NCBI GenBank assembly: GCA_039566865.1
Contig: CM076962.1
Location: 8,302,743 to 8,366,742 of the forward strand
Origin: Aurelia coerulea
Taxonomy: Eukaryota; Cnidaria; Scyphozoa; Semaeostomeae; Ulmaridae
Length of the DNA stretch: 64,000 bases
Direction: 5' to 3'
This document shows positions 53,801 to 64,000 of the stretch, in pieces; the first letter of the stretch is position 1; each line of letters begins with the position of its first letter. The notes below the pieces were generated by a model that had not been told where the DNA came from, searched no databases, and was given only the letters and a program-made list of their open reading frames with translations. A program made the position numbers and the translations under genes.

Positions 53801-54058
53801 CCAAACTGCATCTCCGAATGGAATAAACTTGATCCTGAAGTCAGGCTTGCACCGTCCGTTCCTGTTTTTAAACAAAGCTTCTATCAATAATTCGCCCCCT
53901 CCAAAACCTGTATTTGGTATTCATGACCCGATAGGCCTATCACATCGTTCCCAAATAAGGGTCGGTCTCAGTAAACTAAACTTCCACAAATTCAAGCACA
54001 ATTTTAGAGACACCGTAAACCCAATGTGCCCAACGCATGACGGTATTGAGGATGGTCT
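53801..54058 (+). pseudogene. LINE C, C-terminal part
   Basis: Continues LINE C after LINE D: PNCISEWNKLDPEVRLAPSV, then after a frameshift KPVFGIHDPIGLSHRSQIRV, GLSKLNFHKFKHNFRDTVNP and MCPTHDGIED. The match to the related LINE at 63 kb stops at 54058, so the 3' end is lost. Confidence 0.8.
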
Positions 54059-54149
54059 ACGAGTAGTTGCACTGTTTTATAGTAACCCAGAATATGAAAT
54101 ACAGTAATAGTGAGCTTGTTCTTACCGCTAAAAGTTCGCTCAAAGGCAA

Positions 54150-54435
54150 CGTGTCCATGTTAGTGCGGCTTTTCGCAGGGGGGGGGGCATGCCAATTTTA
54201 CGTTATATTTATGTGATCACTTTGGTAATGAAGCTTACTATGAGCAAGGAGTGATCTAAGCAGACTGAAGACTTATTTGCAGTTGCGCTTTCGGGGCTGA
54301 AACTTTAGTTTGCATGTGAAAAGTTAGCCTGACTCACAGACCAAACGAGGAACTCGAGTTCCTCGTTTGGTCTGTGAGTCAGGCTAGTGATAAGTTAAAT
54401 TCTGCCAGTCACTGCGCGCCCTTCGAGGCTCTTCG
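54150..54435. repeat. Repeat shared with 42040-42251
   Basis: Same phrases and order as the other copy. This copy carries a 62-bp palindrome that the other lacks, plus a 10-base G run near 54178. Confidence 0.65.
54325..54386. repeat. Perfect 62-bp palindrome
   Basis: Starts TAGCCTGACTCACAGACC, centre CTCGAG at 54353-54358, and ends with the exact reverse complement. There is no spacer or mismatch. TA on both sides suits a minimal TA-target element made only of two inverted ends. Confidence 0.95.
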
Positions 54436-56024
54436 TTAGCTTCATTTCAGCATATTTTGACAAAAGTGAATACGCGGCTGATCTCACACGTAGACATTGC
54501 CTGTAACAAAGTTGCAAGTGTCATTTTAAGCAATGCACGTCCGTCATGTTAGAATCTGGAGTAAAATTTCAAACGCTATTTCATCACTTGGAAATAATGA
54601 GCCGTAATAAATCTCTGTCTACTGATTGCTGATTTTGGGATTACTCCAAAAAACAAAAACGAATAAATGCAAACATGAATAAAAATACCAAATCCCGCCC
54701 TAAACTTTATTGGTGACACCTCGTAGTTTATCGCGTTCCAGTGACTTATTTCTTCAACAGAAAACAAACAGGAGCAAACCGCTCACAAATATCTACGTTG
54801 GCAAGTAAATCAACGAAGTATAGGTAGCCTGGGACATACAAAGATATGTTTGTTCCATGTGGTTCTATAACAGTTATATGACAAATGATAAATAGATGAT
54901 TGTAGTACAAAAAGTAGCTGAAATGCTAAGAAAATTGACGTTTCGAGCCTGTTCTCGTTATCAAGTGAATAGAACATGAATATAGGCTGGAAAATATCCC
55001 AAATCACACCGGAAACAGACATCTTGGTTAGCTAAAAAGTTATGGGATCATGAGATATTTGCTTTGCAGTAAACTGAAGTGGCTGGTATTAGCTGGTTGA
55101 AAGCAAGCCAGGCTGAGCGGCTTGATTTGGCAAAATAACACAAGGCATGACAATTTCAAATGCTATTCAAATCAAAAGAGCGGTTTGAAGAAACGCTGGA
55201 TGCTGGTATACCTGAAGTAAGAAACTTTGGTCAACAGATTACGCTTGCAAAAGCTCAGGCTTGAAATAAGTTCCGAAATTTTTCCATTGGCAAACAGATT
55301 AACGTCATCTGTTGGGAATACCATACCTAAGTCTCAAAAGAAATTCTTAGTACGCTCGTAAAAGTATCATTTGCATCTATTGATTAAAAGATACTGACTT
55401 TTACCAACAACTTCACGAAACCATGCTTTGGGTGTCTTTTGAGACTTTCGTGAGCATTCACAAATTATCAATTTCTTTAAGAGTCCACAATGAGCATAGA
55501 TCTTAGATCTAGAACTAACTTTTTTGCAAAAGCGTTCAACTCGTTCTGCATGGGCTAATCCGTTGACCAACACTTTTCCCCTTCCATGTCGAAAAGTAAA
55601 CATGAAACGGCATCTCGCTGTTCACTGGAGCGGAAAGCAGAGTTACCTTAAACCGAATGCGAAAACCAAATCGAAAGATTTTCAAACCTATTGTCTACGA
55701 AACGCATGCTGCAAATATTGACCATGACTGCTATGCTGATCAGCCTATTTCTACGCTGCTAATAAAAAAAGTATTCTTTTGTAAACCAACAAGATGCGAG
55801 GCAAGCAGTGTTCCAAATCATTCGAAAAGCGAATAAACAATCTACTCTACTGGGAATCGAGTGATACGTGTTTTTACTGAAACTCTATGCATGTAAGAAC
55901 GAAAAGACTGATTGCTGAAAACAGTTCTCGTTTGCAAAACAACAAGACGCGATACATGCAGAGTGCTATATTATTAGAAAAGTGAGTAGAATAATCTGCA
56001 GAAAATTGATAGTAGTTACGCATA
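54436..56024. other. Non-coding stretch with a hairpin motif
   Basis: On the minus strand near 54937-54967: CACTTGATAACGAGAACAGG then CTCGAAACGTC, a CGAG/CTCG stem followed by GAAAC. A similar plus-strand motif is at 56713. No gene is supported. Confidence 0.4.
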
Positions 56025-56185
56025 CAGTAAAAACCCGCGTATAAGAACCTACTCGTTTGCAAATCAGCCTGGGTTCTTAAACAATGAATACATTAGATTG
56101 GTTCTTATGAAACAATTGAAAATTTGAGAATTTCAGCCTGTAGGTTCTTAATCGACTAGGTTCTTATACGCGGGTTTTTACTGTA
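56025..56185. mobile_element. Pogo/Tigger-type MITE, 161 bp
   Basis: Inverted ends CAGTAAAAACCCGCGTATAA then GAACCTA, TA at 56023-56024 and 56186-56187. The CAGTAAAACCC-like end is typical of pogo-type Tc1/mariner elements. Confidence 0.9.
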
Positions 56186-56839
56186 TCATAGACAAACGAA
56201 TCGTAAGCAAGGTTGTGGTACACCTTTTATAAACGAATGCTCGCAGCATCTTCCGCGAATTTAACTGAGATATAAAATTTCATTCTTATCCCTATTAAAT
56301 ACATTATGGTCATACCATGAGTGGCAGGACACAATCAGACCAAACCAGAACAACCATATCCCTCCTCTCCGAAATGCCACCAATCCCCTGATACCATCAG
56401 CTCCCCAGCCATGCCTATCCAAACATTTCAATTCAGCCAACCATTCAACTGCCGACATGTCCATTCTTGGCTTATTATATACACCTCAAGATACCACCAA
56501 ACGCAAGACCTCGGAGAAACGTTTGATTTTTAACTTAAAAACTCTTTATCCCAATGGACTTAATAAGCAATTAACTTATCTGCAATAGGTCCTTTCTTTT
56601 TCTATTCTATATTCCTCCTATTTCCTACACAGGCTACGTCACGTCGCATCTCGCATTCCTTCCTATATTTCGAAGCTTGTCTTCTCTTTGCTCGGCTCGA
56701 TTGATTTCTAGTCACTTGATAGCGAGTATACCTTCGAAACGTCGTGTTTTGAACATCTAATCTATTTGTTGTTCTTGAATCATTTATCTATTATTTGGTC
56801 CATGTGTGTTGCTGTTTCAAGAGTGACTTCAGAAACTAA
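56186..56839. other. Spacer with a second hairpin motif
   Basis: CACTTGATAGCGAGTATACC then TTCGAAACGTC at 56713-56744, in opposite direction to the motif at 54937. No gene is supported. Confidence 0.4.
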
Positions 56840-59722
56840 GAAAGCGGGATTTCAGAAGCGAAGCTTGATAAGACTGTTCTGGATAGTGAAGTGAGCATTG
56901 ATGGCTATGAGATAAAAAGATGTGATAGGAATAGGGATGGTGGAGGAGTAGCTTGCTATGTAAGAAAAAATTTCCAAAACGACAAATGTTGATATCCAAG
57001 AAGTTTGCATCCTTGGGGATCTAAACATCAATTTGAATAATAAAAGTACTGATACACCCAATGGAATTAAAAGATATAAAGAGTTCTGTTCCCTCCATGG
57101 ACTAAAGCAAATGATTAAATCACCTACCTGTGTCACTGATAAATCAACCTCCCTCCTGGACCACATACTAACAAACTCTTCTCATAACATTTCTCAGCAT
57201 GGGCTTCTTGTTTAGGTTTATCCGGTCATCAACTGATTTATTGCACCTAAAAGACTACCCGAACCAAAAGACATGAACATACTTTTATCAAAATCCGTAC
57301 ATTCAAGAATTACACAAAGAAAATCTTTCTCGATAAACTTAATCAAATCAAATTTCCAAACTACCTGGAATTTGAAAACATTAATAATGCATATTCCCAT
57401 TCACTGAATTGATCATCAATACTATCAATGAGATAGCCCCTGTAAGGGAAATTCGGATAAGGAAGGACTCACATGAGTGGATGGACCATGAAGTTTTGAG
57501 GGAATCAGGGCTCATGACAAATTGCTAAATAGATTTAGAACATCTAAAATTCACTCTGATTATGTAAACTGCAAGAAAGCACGTACCTGTGTCTAAAACC
57601 TAATAAAACAGAAGAAAAAATCGTTTGTTATTGGAAAACTAAATGAAACTATAGGGAAACCCAAGGAACTCTGGAAGTGTCTAAAATATCTTGAATTGTC
57701 GTCAGGAAAAGACTCTCCCTCCAAAATTTGCCTAAGCAACGAAGGTAAACCATGTTTTGATGATAAAACAAACGCGAACATTTTTAAGGATTTTTTTCAA
57801 ATCTAGCTTCGAATTTGAAAAAAAACTCAAGCGGTACTGTCATAGACTACATAATGTGCATAAATACTACCAACACCTCAACCTCTATACACCATTTGCA
57901 TTAGTTCCCACCTCTTTCGAAAATGTCCTGAAACTGTTAGAAGAAATCAATCCTTCAAAAGCAACAGGATTGGATAATATTGCAGGGAAATTTCTCAAAG
58001 ATTGTGCGGCAGCTCTAGCAGAGCCTACAACTAAATTATGCAATCTCTCAATCATTCGGTCTACATTTCCTGATGGTTGCAAACAAGCAAAACTGAAACC
58101 ACTTTTCAAAAAAAGATTGAAAGATCTTCCCAAAAACTATAGACCAATTTCTCTGCTTCCACAACTTTCAAAAATTATAGAACAAATTATTCACGGTCAA
58201 GTGCAAAAGTACCTTAATGAAAAGAAAATATTATATGAATACCCATCTGGCTTTCGCGTTCATAATTCAACAGATACTTGCCTATCTTACTTGAGTGATA
58301 AGATCCATCAAGGATTTGAAAATGGTATGCTCACAGGCATGATTTTGATTGACCTACAGAAATCATTCGACACAATTGACCATGAGATTTTCCTAGATAA
58401 AGTGGTATGTTGCAGCTTTAGTGACTCTACGCTTTCATGGTTTAAAGCTTATCTCCAGGACCGATCATTTTCTGTAAATATCAGAAAAGATTATTCAAAC
58501 CCTGGTAATTTGTCATGTGGGGTTCCTCAGGGGTCCATTCTTGGTCCACTCATTTTCCTCCTGTATGTGAAAGACATGGCACGGGCAGTTGACTGTGACC
58601 TGCTTCTGTACGCAGATGACTCTTAAGAGACAAAGACATTGAGAACATAGGTACCAACTTAAATAGAAACTTCAACTCTTTGTGTGATTGGTTTTTGGAA
58701 AACAAACTAAGTATTCATTTCGGAGAGGACAAAACCAAATGCATTCTTTTTGGCCGAAAGAAATGCAAAAACCTAAAAAAGCTTGACATCAGGAGGGGTG
58801 AAATAAAAATTAAACAGCACTCAATGGTCACATACCTTGGATGTGTTCTGGACGAGAATCTCTCTGGGGAATCAATGGCAACGAAAATGCTTGGAAAAAT
58901 AATGGCAAACTGAAATTTCTATATCGAAAACAAAGCTTCTTAGATAAATCCCTTCGCAGATGGCTTTTAAATGCTCTTATTCAACCCCATTTTAATTACG
59001 CATGCACTTCATTGTTCCCAATGTCGAATTAAAGGCTGTCCAAAAAAATCCTATCGGCACAGAAAAAATACATTCGCTTCTATCTATATTTAAAAAACAC
59101 AGCACAGGTTGGGGCTATAGAATTTAAAGCTATAAATTGGCTCCCCACAAAGAACAGAGTAGATCAACATACATGTGTAAACATAACGAAATTCTTCAAA
59201 GGAACTGCTCCAGCTTATACTGACGAAATATTCCTCCCAATCGACCAAAACTGAGTAACACGAAGATCAATGTTTGATTTAAACCTTCCATTTTGCAAAA
59301 GTAACACTGGCCAAAAATGCCTGTCGTACTTCAGGCCAGAAATAGAGACAATATCAACTCGTTCAAACATAAGATCAAAGACATTTTTTTCCAAAATATA
59401 CAGAGAGAAGAAACAAGATATATATTTTCTACTAAATTTGCGCGTCCTCCCTCGCATTCATGATTTCGGCCTTACTAAATTATGCTTTATCCAAAATCAC
59501 ACAAACATCTATTGATTTTTTGTTTTTGTTTTGTTTGCTGCAACCACCTCTAAGGGGACAATTATGAAAATGAGGTCAACTCGACCTTTTAATGCTATCC
59601 CTGCCACTTTAATTAGGGGTGATTTTAATTTGTATTGATCAACTCTGTTTTGTGTAAATTGTATTCTATCTTTTTTATTATATTTTAAACTTTGTAAATA
59701 TTTACTTTTGTGGCAAATTTTA
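56840..59722 (+). pseudogene. LINE E, endonuclease and reverse transcriptase, degenerate
   Basis: Endonuclease remnants: VSIDGYEIKRCDRNRDGGGV, then an internal deletion, then CILGDLNINLNNK and SPTCVTDKSTSLLDHILTNS. Reverse transcriptase frame 57757-58626: NPSKATGLDNIAGKFLKDCA, NYRPISLLPQLSKIIEQII, IDLQKSFDTIDHEIFLDKV, GVPQGSILGPLIFLLYVKDM and YADD, then a stop at 58624. Later frames carry HFGEDKTKCILFGRK, YLGCVLDENLSGES and FFKGTAPAYTDEIF. The 3' end is followed by a long ACAT array. Same family as the copy at 10360-11685, in the opposite direction. Confidence 0.85.
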
Positions 59723-59872
59723 ACATACATACATACATACATACATACATACATACATACATACATACATACATACATACATACATACATACATACATAC
59801 ATACATACATACATACATACATACATACATACATACATACATACATACATACATACATACATACATACATAC
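59723..59872. repeat. (ACAT)n microsatellite, about 37 units
   Basis: Uninterrupted. It is the 3' tail of LINE E, expanded. Frames through it read YVCM or THTYI and are not genes. Confidence 0.97.
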
Positions 59873-60065
59873 TCTTGTTGGTTCCTTGAGAAGCTGCTTA
59901 AAACTGAACAGCTTATAGATACTTGCCATCTATAGAATAGTAAATGGGTAGATATATCATACTGTAATTAGATTGAATAGTGCATATGAATTTATCTTCG
60001 GTTACATATTGTATTAGATTTCTCGCCAACTTTGCATGAATTATTCATGATTACTGTTACCACAG

Positions 60066-60221
60066 GTCTCCAGAACTTGGTTCATGTTCCCATTGCAAGA
60101 AGAAGTTCCACAGGGCAGAGCTACCAGAGCACATTGCTGGCTGTCCAGAACGATATGTACAATGCCGAGAATGCAATAAGATACTCTCAAATCTGCAAAC
60201 TCTGGAGAGGCATCATAAAAG
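60066..60221 (+). CDS. Zinc-finger exon 3 (C2HC and C2H2)
   Basis: Acceptor TACTGTTACCACAG ends at 60065 and donor AAAAG|GTAAAT begins at 60222. The frame reads SPELGSCSHCKKKFHRAELP, then EHIAGCPERYVQCRECNKIL, then SNLQTLERHHK. The first unit is C-x2-C-x11-H-x3-C (C2HC) and the second is C-x2-C with two adjacent His (C2H2-like). Both ends are phase 2. The start joins exon 2 at 9656 in frame (AG|G, Arg), and the end joins exon 4. Too short for the usual frame lists. Confidence 0.75.
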
Positions 60222-60869
60222 GTAAATTGTTTATCGATAGTTTAGATGAACAAAGATACCTTTATTATCAAAATGGATGTTTTCAGAATTTAAGTGTTTA
60301 TGTTAAAAGCTCTAACAATTTGCCCCAACTCCCAAACCAGAATTACGCACTCACATAGAAGTTTTAAAATGAAAATTAAGAATGAGATTATATACCCCAC
60401 AAAAGTCACTTCAAGCAAACATGAAATTTAACATTTTTCCCCAATTTTGTCCAGGCTATCATTGATTGTTCAGAGCTGAAGGCAAATTTGAATTTTCAAG
60501 ATTAATATTTCACCTCTCATAGCACAGGTATAAAAAATGTATTCATGCTCCATCTAACCATATAACTACGTTTTAAAGATAATTCCTGCGAAAAATATAA
60601 CTCTCTTATGGATGTGGAAACTTGTGCTTCAAATAACTTTTAATATAAATTTTGTGCAGCCTGAAGCTTCTTAGATTGCGGATGGAATGCGTCGTTTTGA
60701 ATGATTACCCTTAGAGCTGATGGATATCCTTTTGAGTCCTGCTGGAAATGAATTCTGAAAGCTGGGACCCGGTTATGTTATATACCTCAAAATTCATGAA
60801 GACTACGGTCTGCAGGAAAATTGATTCTATACTTGAATCAGACGAATTAAAATCGACTTCATTTTTCAG
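60222..60869 (+). other. Intron between zinc-finger exons
   Basis: 648 bp, GTAAAT to TTTTTCAG. No other feature seen. Confidence 0.6.
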
Positions 60870-61051
60870 ATTTCACTTGAAACTACGAGAGGTTCCTTGC
60901 ACTCTTTGCGACAAGATGTTCATTGACGAAGCTGCGTCGAGGAAACATTTAAAAACAGTACATTTCAAAGTAAAAAACTTCCACTGTCCCCATTGTGATA
61001 AGTCCTTCTCGCAGCGAAACAAATTAACTTACCATGTTCGAACTCATTCAG
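60870..61051 (+). CDS. Zinc-finger exon 4 (two C2H2 fingers)
   Basis: Acceptor CATTTTTCAG, donor TTCAG|GTAAGA. The frame reads FHLKLREVPCTLCDKMFIDE, then AASRKHLKTVHFKVKNFHCP, then HCDKSFSQRNKLTYHVRTHS. Finger 1 is C-x2-C-x12-H-x4-H. Finger 2 is C-x2-C-x12-H-x3-H and ends THSG, the linker that normally continues EKP in the next exon. It ends in phase 1, as is usual for C2H2 exons. The next exon is not in the window, so the gene runs past 64000 or into an unseen exon. Confidence 0.85.
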
Positions 61052-61539
61052 GTAAGATATTATTTTGCAAAGTTTTTAGTTTCTTTGTGTTTCAACTAGC
61101 AAAACTAGAACTTTTGGAAGCAATTGCAAAACATGACGTTCATCGAATGAAATTGATTTCATGCCCATATTATCATTATCATGAGCACCCTGAAATTTTA
61201 TTGAAATATAAATCACCAGATACCTAAATCAATGGTTTTTAAATTTAGGCCTAATTCAGTGAGTTTTGGGTTTTATGCATTAATCAACATTCTCTCCTCA
61301 TGAGTACTACTTGTTTCCTGAATGGAAATGTATCAGAAACGTCGAGAGCTTTAGACGCAGAATAGAAGTTTCATGTGTCAAACTGAAGAATAAGAGGATA
61401 ATCTATGTCTAAGTCTTTCAGAGGTAGCATATAGCCCATATTTTCCTGTGAACTGAAAGATACTATAACTGCTCATACCTAATTTTCCTATTTGCTGCCC
61501 CTTTCCTTTCCTTTTTTATTTTCATTTTATTTTAAACAT
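61052..61539 (+). other. Intron or flank after exon 4
   Basis: TCAGAAACGTCGAGAGC near 61330 resembles the GAAACGTC motifs at 54937 and 56735. No exon is seen. Confidence 0.4.
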
Positions 61540-61850
61540 ATTGATACAGAGTAACAATATAGAAGAGTAACTTTATTTGGCCCTGTTGAAAAGAAAATTG
61601 TATAATAAATATTTACAATTTTTCAAAGGAAACGAAACAATGCATATCTAAATACAAACATAAAAGGGGAAAAAAGAGTAACACGAGCAGTATCAATGCT
61701 TGTTTAGTCTTTTGAAAATGTAGCAATTGAGGGCGCCATTTTATCATCGGAGCTTAGTTGGTTCCAGAGTCTGGCCACATTCCCTTTCAAGGCTAATGTC
61801 CCCATTGTTCCGTGCTGGCCCCCCGATCTGATTTGTGATCACCCTTGGGA
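61540..61850 (-). mobile_element. LINE 3' fragment
   Basis: On the minus strand: LKGNVARLWNQLSSDDKMAP then SIATFSK, the usual end of a LINE polyprotein, and an AT-rich 3' untranslated part. About 300 bp, family not placed. Confidence 0.6.
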
Positions 61851-62572
61851 CAGGCATTGAGTACAGCAATATTTGTTTTAACCTTAGTAGCTCGGACGAA
61901 AAGTTATCGTCAGGCTATCCGATGAAATCACGCAAATCTATAGATAAAGAATCTATAGATCAATAGGTAGCGAGCTTCTTTGTGTTTTTATAAGCGTTAT
62001 TCTGATTATTTTCTTTTGTAGGGGACTTTCTATTCCGAATCCGAATTGGAATAAAAAAACTCCCAAAAGTATCAAATTCGGAGATGAACCTTTGGGTGCG
62101 ATTTCCGAATGTTTACACCCGAACAGTCCCAAGGACGTAAAGATAGACCTTAAAAGGGGACCATCGTGGAAGTGCAATCTTCTTTGACCTTTTTGATGAT
62201 CTCCCTGCCATCTAAACGTAGAAATGTATTGATGAGGTTTTATTTGTTTTGTCTTTGATTTTGTATTATATGTATTATTTCATTTTCTTTCATTTCATTT
62301 TCATTTCATCGTCTCCTTGATACTAATCAAGACCATCATTAGAAAATTAAACGTGCCTTACCCGTATGAATTCTTCTCTTGCATCAAAAGACACGATGAA
62401 GTCAGGTGAGAAGCGAGCGCATGCGTCGCCGGTCATCCTTTGACGAGAATTGAGTGCAAGAAAAAAGAAATTAGAGAATGAAGGAGTCACAAATTGCGGG
62501 CAAATATGCCTGGATGTCCAAACGACTCATACGTTCCTGTCGATGGCAGAGAAGAATTCCAATCAAACTTTA
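61851..62572. other. Spacer
   Basis: A short TTTCATTTCATTTTCATTTC run at 62290-62308 may be a worn LINE tail. Nothing else is supported. Confidence 0.4.
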
Positions 62573-64000
62573 CTTTTTTTTTTTTTATGCTCATAATATT
62601 TACAATATATCTAAACTACAAATACAACCTACATACACACAATCACATACGATTACACAACGATGCCACAGGGAGCATGGAATTTCACAACAACCCTGCG
62701 GCCATTTAAAATTAACTCAAAGTTTGTCCCAAAATAGACGCCAGGCCAGACATTCAGGAAAATTTCGATGAGTATCGAGATATGCATGAGTAATAGTGAT
62801 TGTCGGAGGAGAAAGCCTTACCTGTTACTATTTTGGAACAGACTTTGACAACAAATATAAAAGAAACAAATAACAAGACTATAAAAGAAAAATCACGTAA
62901 TGAAAAAAAAAGGGAAACTGTTTGCGAGAGGAAACAATTGCAGCGATTTATCGGAAACGTTCTGATGCATGAATGTATTTCAGAGTTGCCTTGATGATTT
63001 CTGTATTCGAGACAATTGGCAGCCTTTCATCGCCATACAACAAAACTCTAAGCATAATTTTGTTAGAAAGGTTTGACAGGCCATGTTGGTGCAATATTGC
63101 ATTGACACTGTTGAGAAGATCACGTCTGCAAACAACATACAAGTGACAGAACAGCAAATAATGTTCCGTATCCTCAATGCCGTCGTTTATTGAGCACATT
63201 GGATCTATTGTATCCTTAAAATTGTGCCTGAACTTGTGGAGATTTAGTTTGCTAAGACCCACACGTAACTGTGTAAGAATTGCTAAACCTTTTGGATCGT
63301 GAATACTGAAAACCGATTTTACAGGGGGACGAATACGAGATGATAATTTGTTCTTGAATGCACTTACTGTGGGTAATGATCTGATTTCAGGATCAAGCAT
63401 GTTCCACTCAGATAGACAATGAGGATAAAAACTTGCACCAAACTGACTGTTCTTGCACAGATTCCCCAACTACGTTGCGTTTGCGATTGCGAAAAGGGTA
63501 AGACGATTCTAGCAAAGGTGGAATTGGCACTCTTGTATAATCTGGTGTTAGGTTGTTAACAAACTTATAAAAATGAACAAGACGCCTACTCCATCGACGG
63601 AGGTTGAGCGATTCCCACCCAAGTTCATCGTAGAGTTTCTCACGTGATGTGCCTTTCCGTGCTCCACTTACCGCTAACGCAGCGGAGTATTGAACGGATT
63701 CGAGCTTTTCCATGTGATTATTCAATGTTATAAGTTGACTGAAATCGCAAGTCTTGTGTGGAATGTGATATATAACATCGCCATAATCCAGATGTGGTCG
63801 AACGTATAGTTTGTACAATTCTATGAGAGTTTGCCGGGGCAGGTACTTGGAAAGAAAGCGTAGCATTCCGATTGCCTTTCTGGATTTGGTAATGGCTGCC
63901 TGGATATGACTAGAGAAAGATAATTTTGTGTCGAGAACAAGCCCTAGGTGTTTGTGCTCACTAACGTTCATAACTGGGGTATCATTGAAAAGGATTACTG
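62573..64000 (-). pseudogene. LINE G (family C), C-terminal half, runs off the window
   Basis: A T run at 62573-62587 is the poly-A tail on the minus strand. Two overlapping frames, 63408-63971 and 62948-63469, are joined by one frameshift near 63440-63465. They read EHKHLGLVLDTKLSFSSHIQ, LYKLYVRPHLDYGDVIYHIP, GWESLNLRRWSRRLVHFYKF, then FYPHCLSEWNMLDPEIRSLP, GLSKLNLHKFRHNFKDTIDP and IEDTEHYLLFC. The catalytic part of the reverse transcriptase would lie past 64000. Confidence 0.85.

Noticed and set aside
59685..59935. Several frames through the ACAT array (YVCM and THTYI repeats)
   Set aside because: A tetranucleotide array is open in several frames by construction. It is the tail of LINE E.

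Overview
This is eukaryotic, AT-rich, intron-containing DNA. It is built mostly from transposable elements. The mixture suggests an early-branching metazoan, most likely a cnidarian (anthozoan). The evidence is several APE-type LINE families ending in short microsatellite tails, a Ty3/Gypsy element, DUF4371-type hAT remnants, many TA-flanked MITEs, and genes carrying a P2X7-type C-terminal cysteine domain. The taxon is an inference, not a proof. There are no prokaryotic operons, tRNA, rRNA or CRISPR arrays that I can see.

Layout. 0-7.5 kb: a LINE endonuclease fragment with a 2A-like motif, split by a TA-flanked inverted-repeat element, then a satellite array of about 203-bp units, a hairpin element, and a TTAA-flanked MITE. 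7.5-9.7 kb: two exons of a lysine-rich then acidic nuclear protein. Their splice phases match two zinc-finger exons at 60.1-61.1 kb, so one gene with an intron of about 50 kb may span most of the window. 10.4-15.6 kb: an old LINE, a MITE and tandem repeats. 15.7-19.9 kb (-): a decayed hAT transposase gene. 19.9-22.2 kb (+): a four-exon gene with a CXC-type cysteine domain and a P2X7 C-terminal domain. 22.8-28.6 kb (-): an eight-exon gene of a transposase-like family, apparently decaying.

30.0-36.3 kb: a large fold-back element whose right arm is split by a Ty3/Gypsy element, whose gag is in turn split by a LINE. 36.3-40.5 kb: LINE A (-) split by LINE B (+), which is split by a Mutator-like MITE. 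42.3-50.9 kb: a nearly intact LINE F (-) split by a 5.4-kb TTAA-flanked element that itself holds further MITEs. 51.3-54.1 kb: LINE C (+) split by LINE D (+), which is split by a TA-flanked element. 54.3 kb: a perfect 62-bp palindrome. 56.8-59.9 kb: LINE E (+) with a 150-bp ACAT tail. 61.5-64 kb: two more LINE remnants (-).

How it fits together: if the zinc-finger gene is one gene, its long intron is a nest of insertions up to three levels deep and also hosts two multi-exon, TE-related genes in convergent orientation. Target-site duplications at many junctions let the order of insertion be read directly. All boundaries and family calls were made by eye; no database search or alignment was run.
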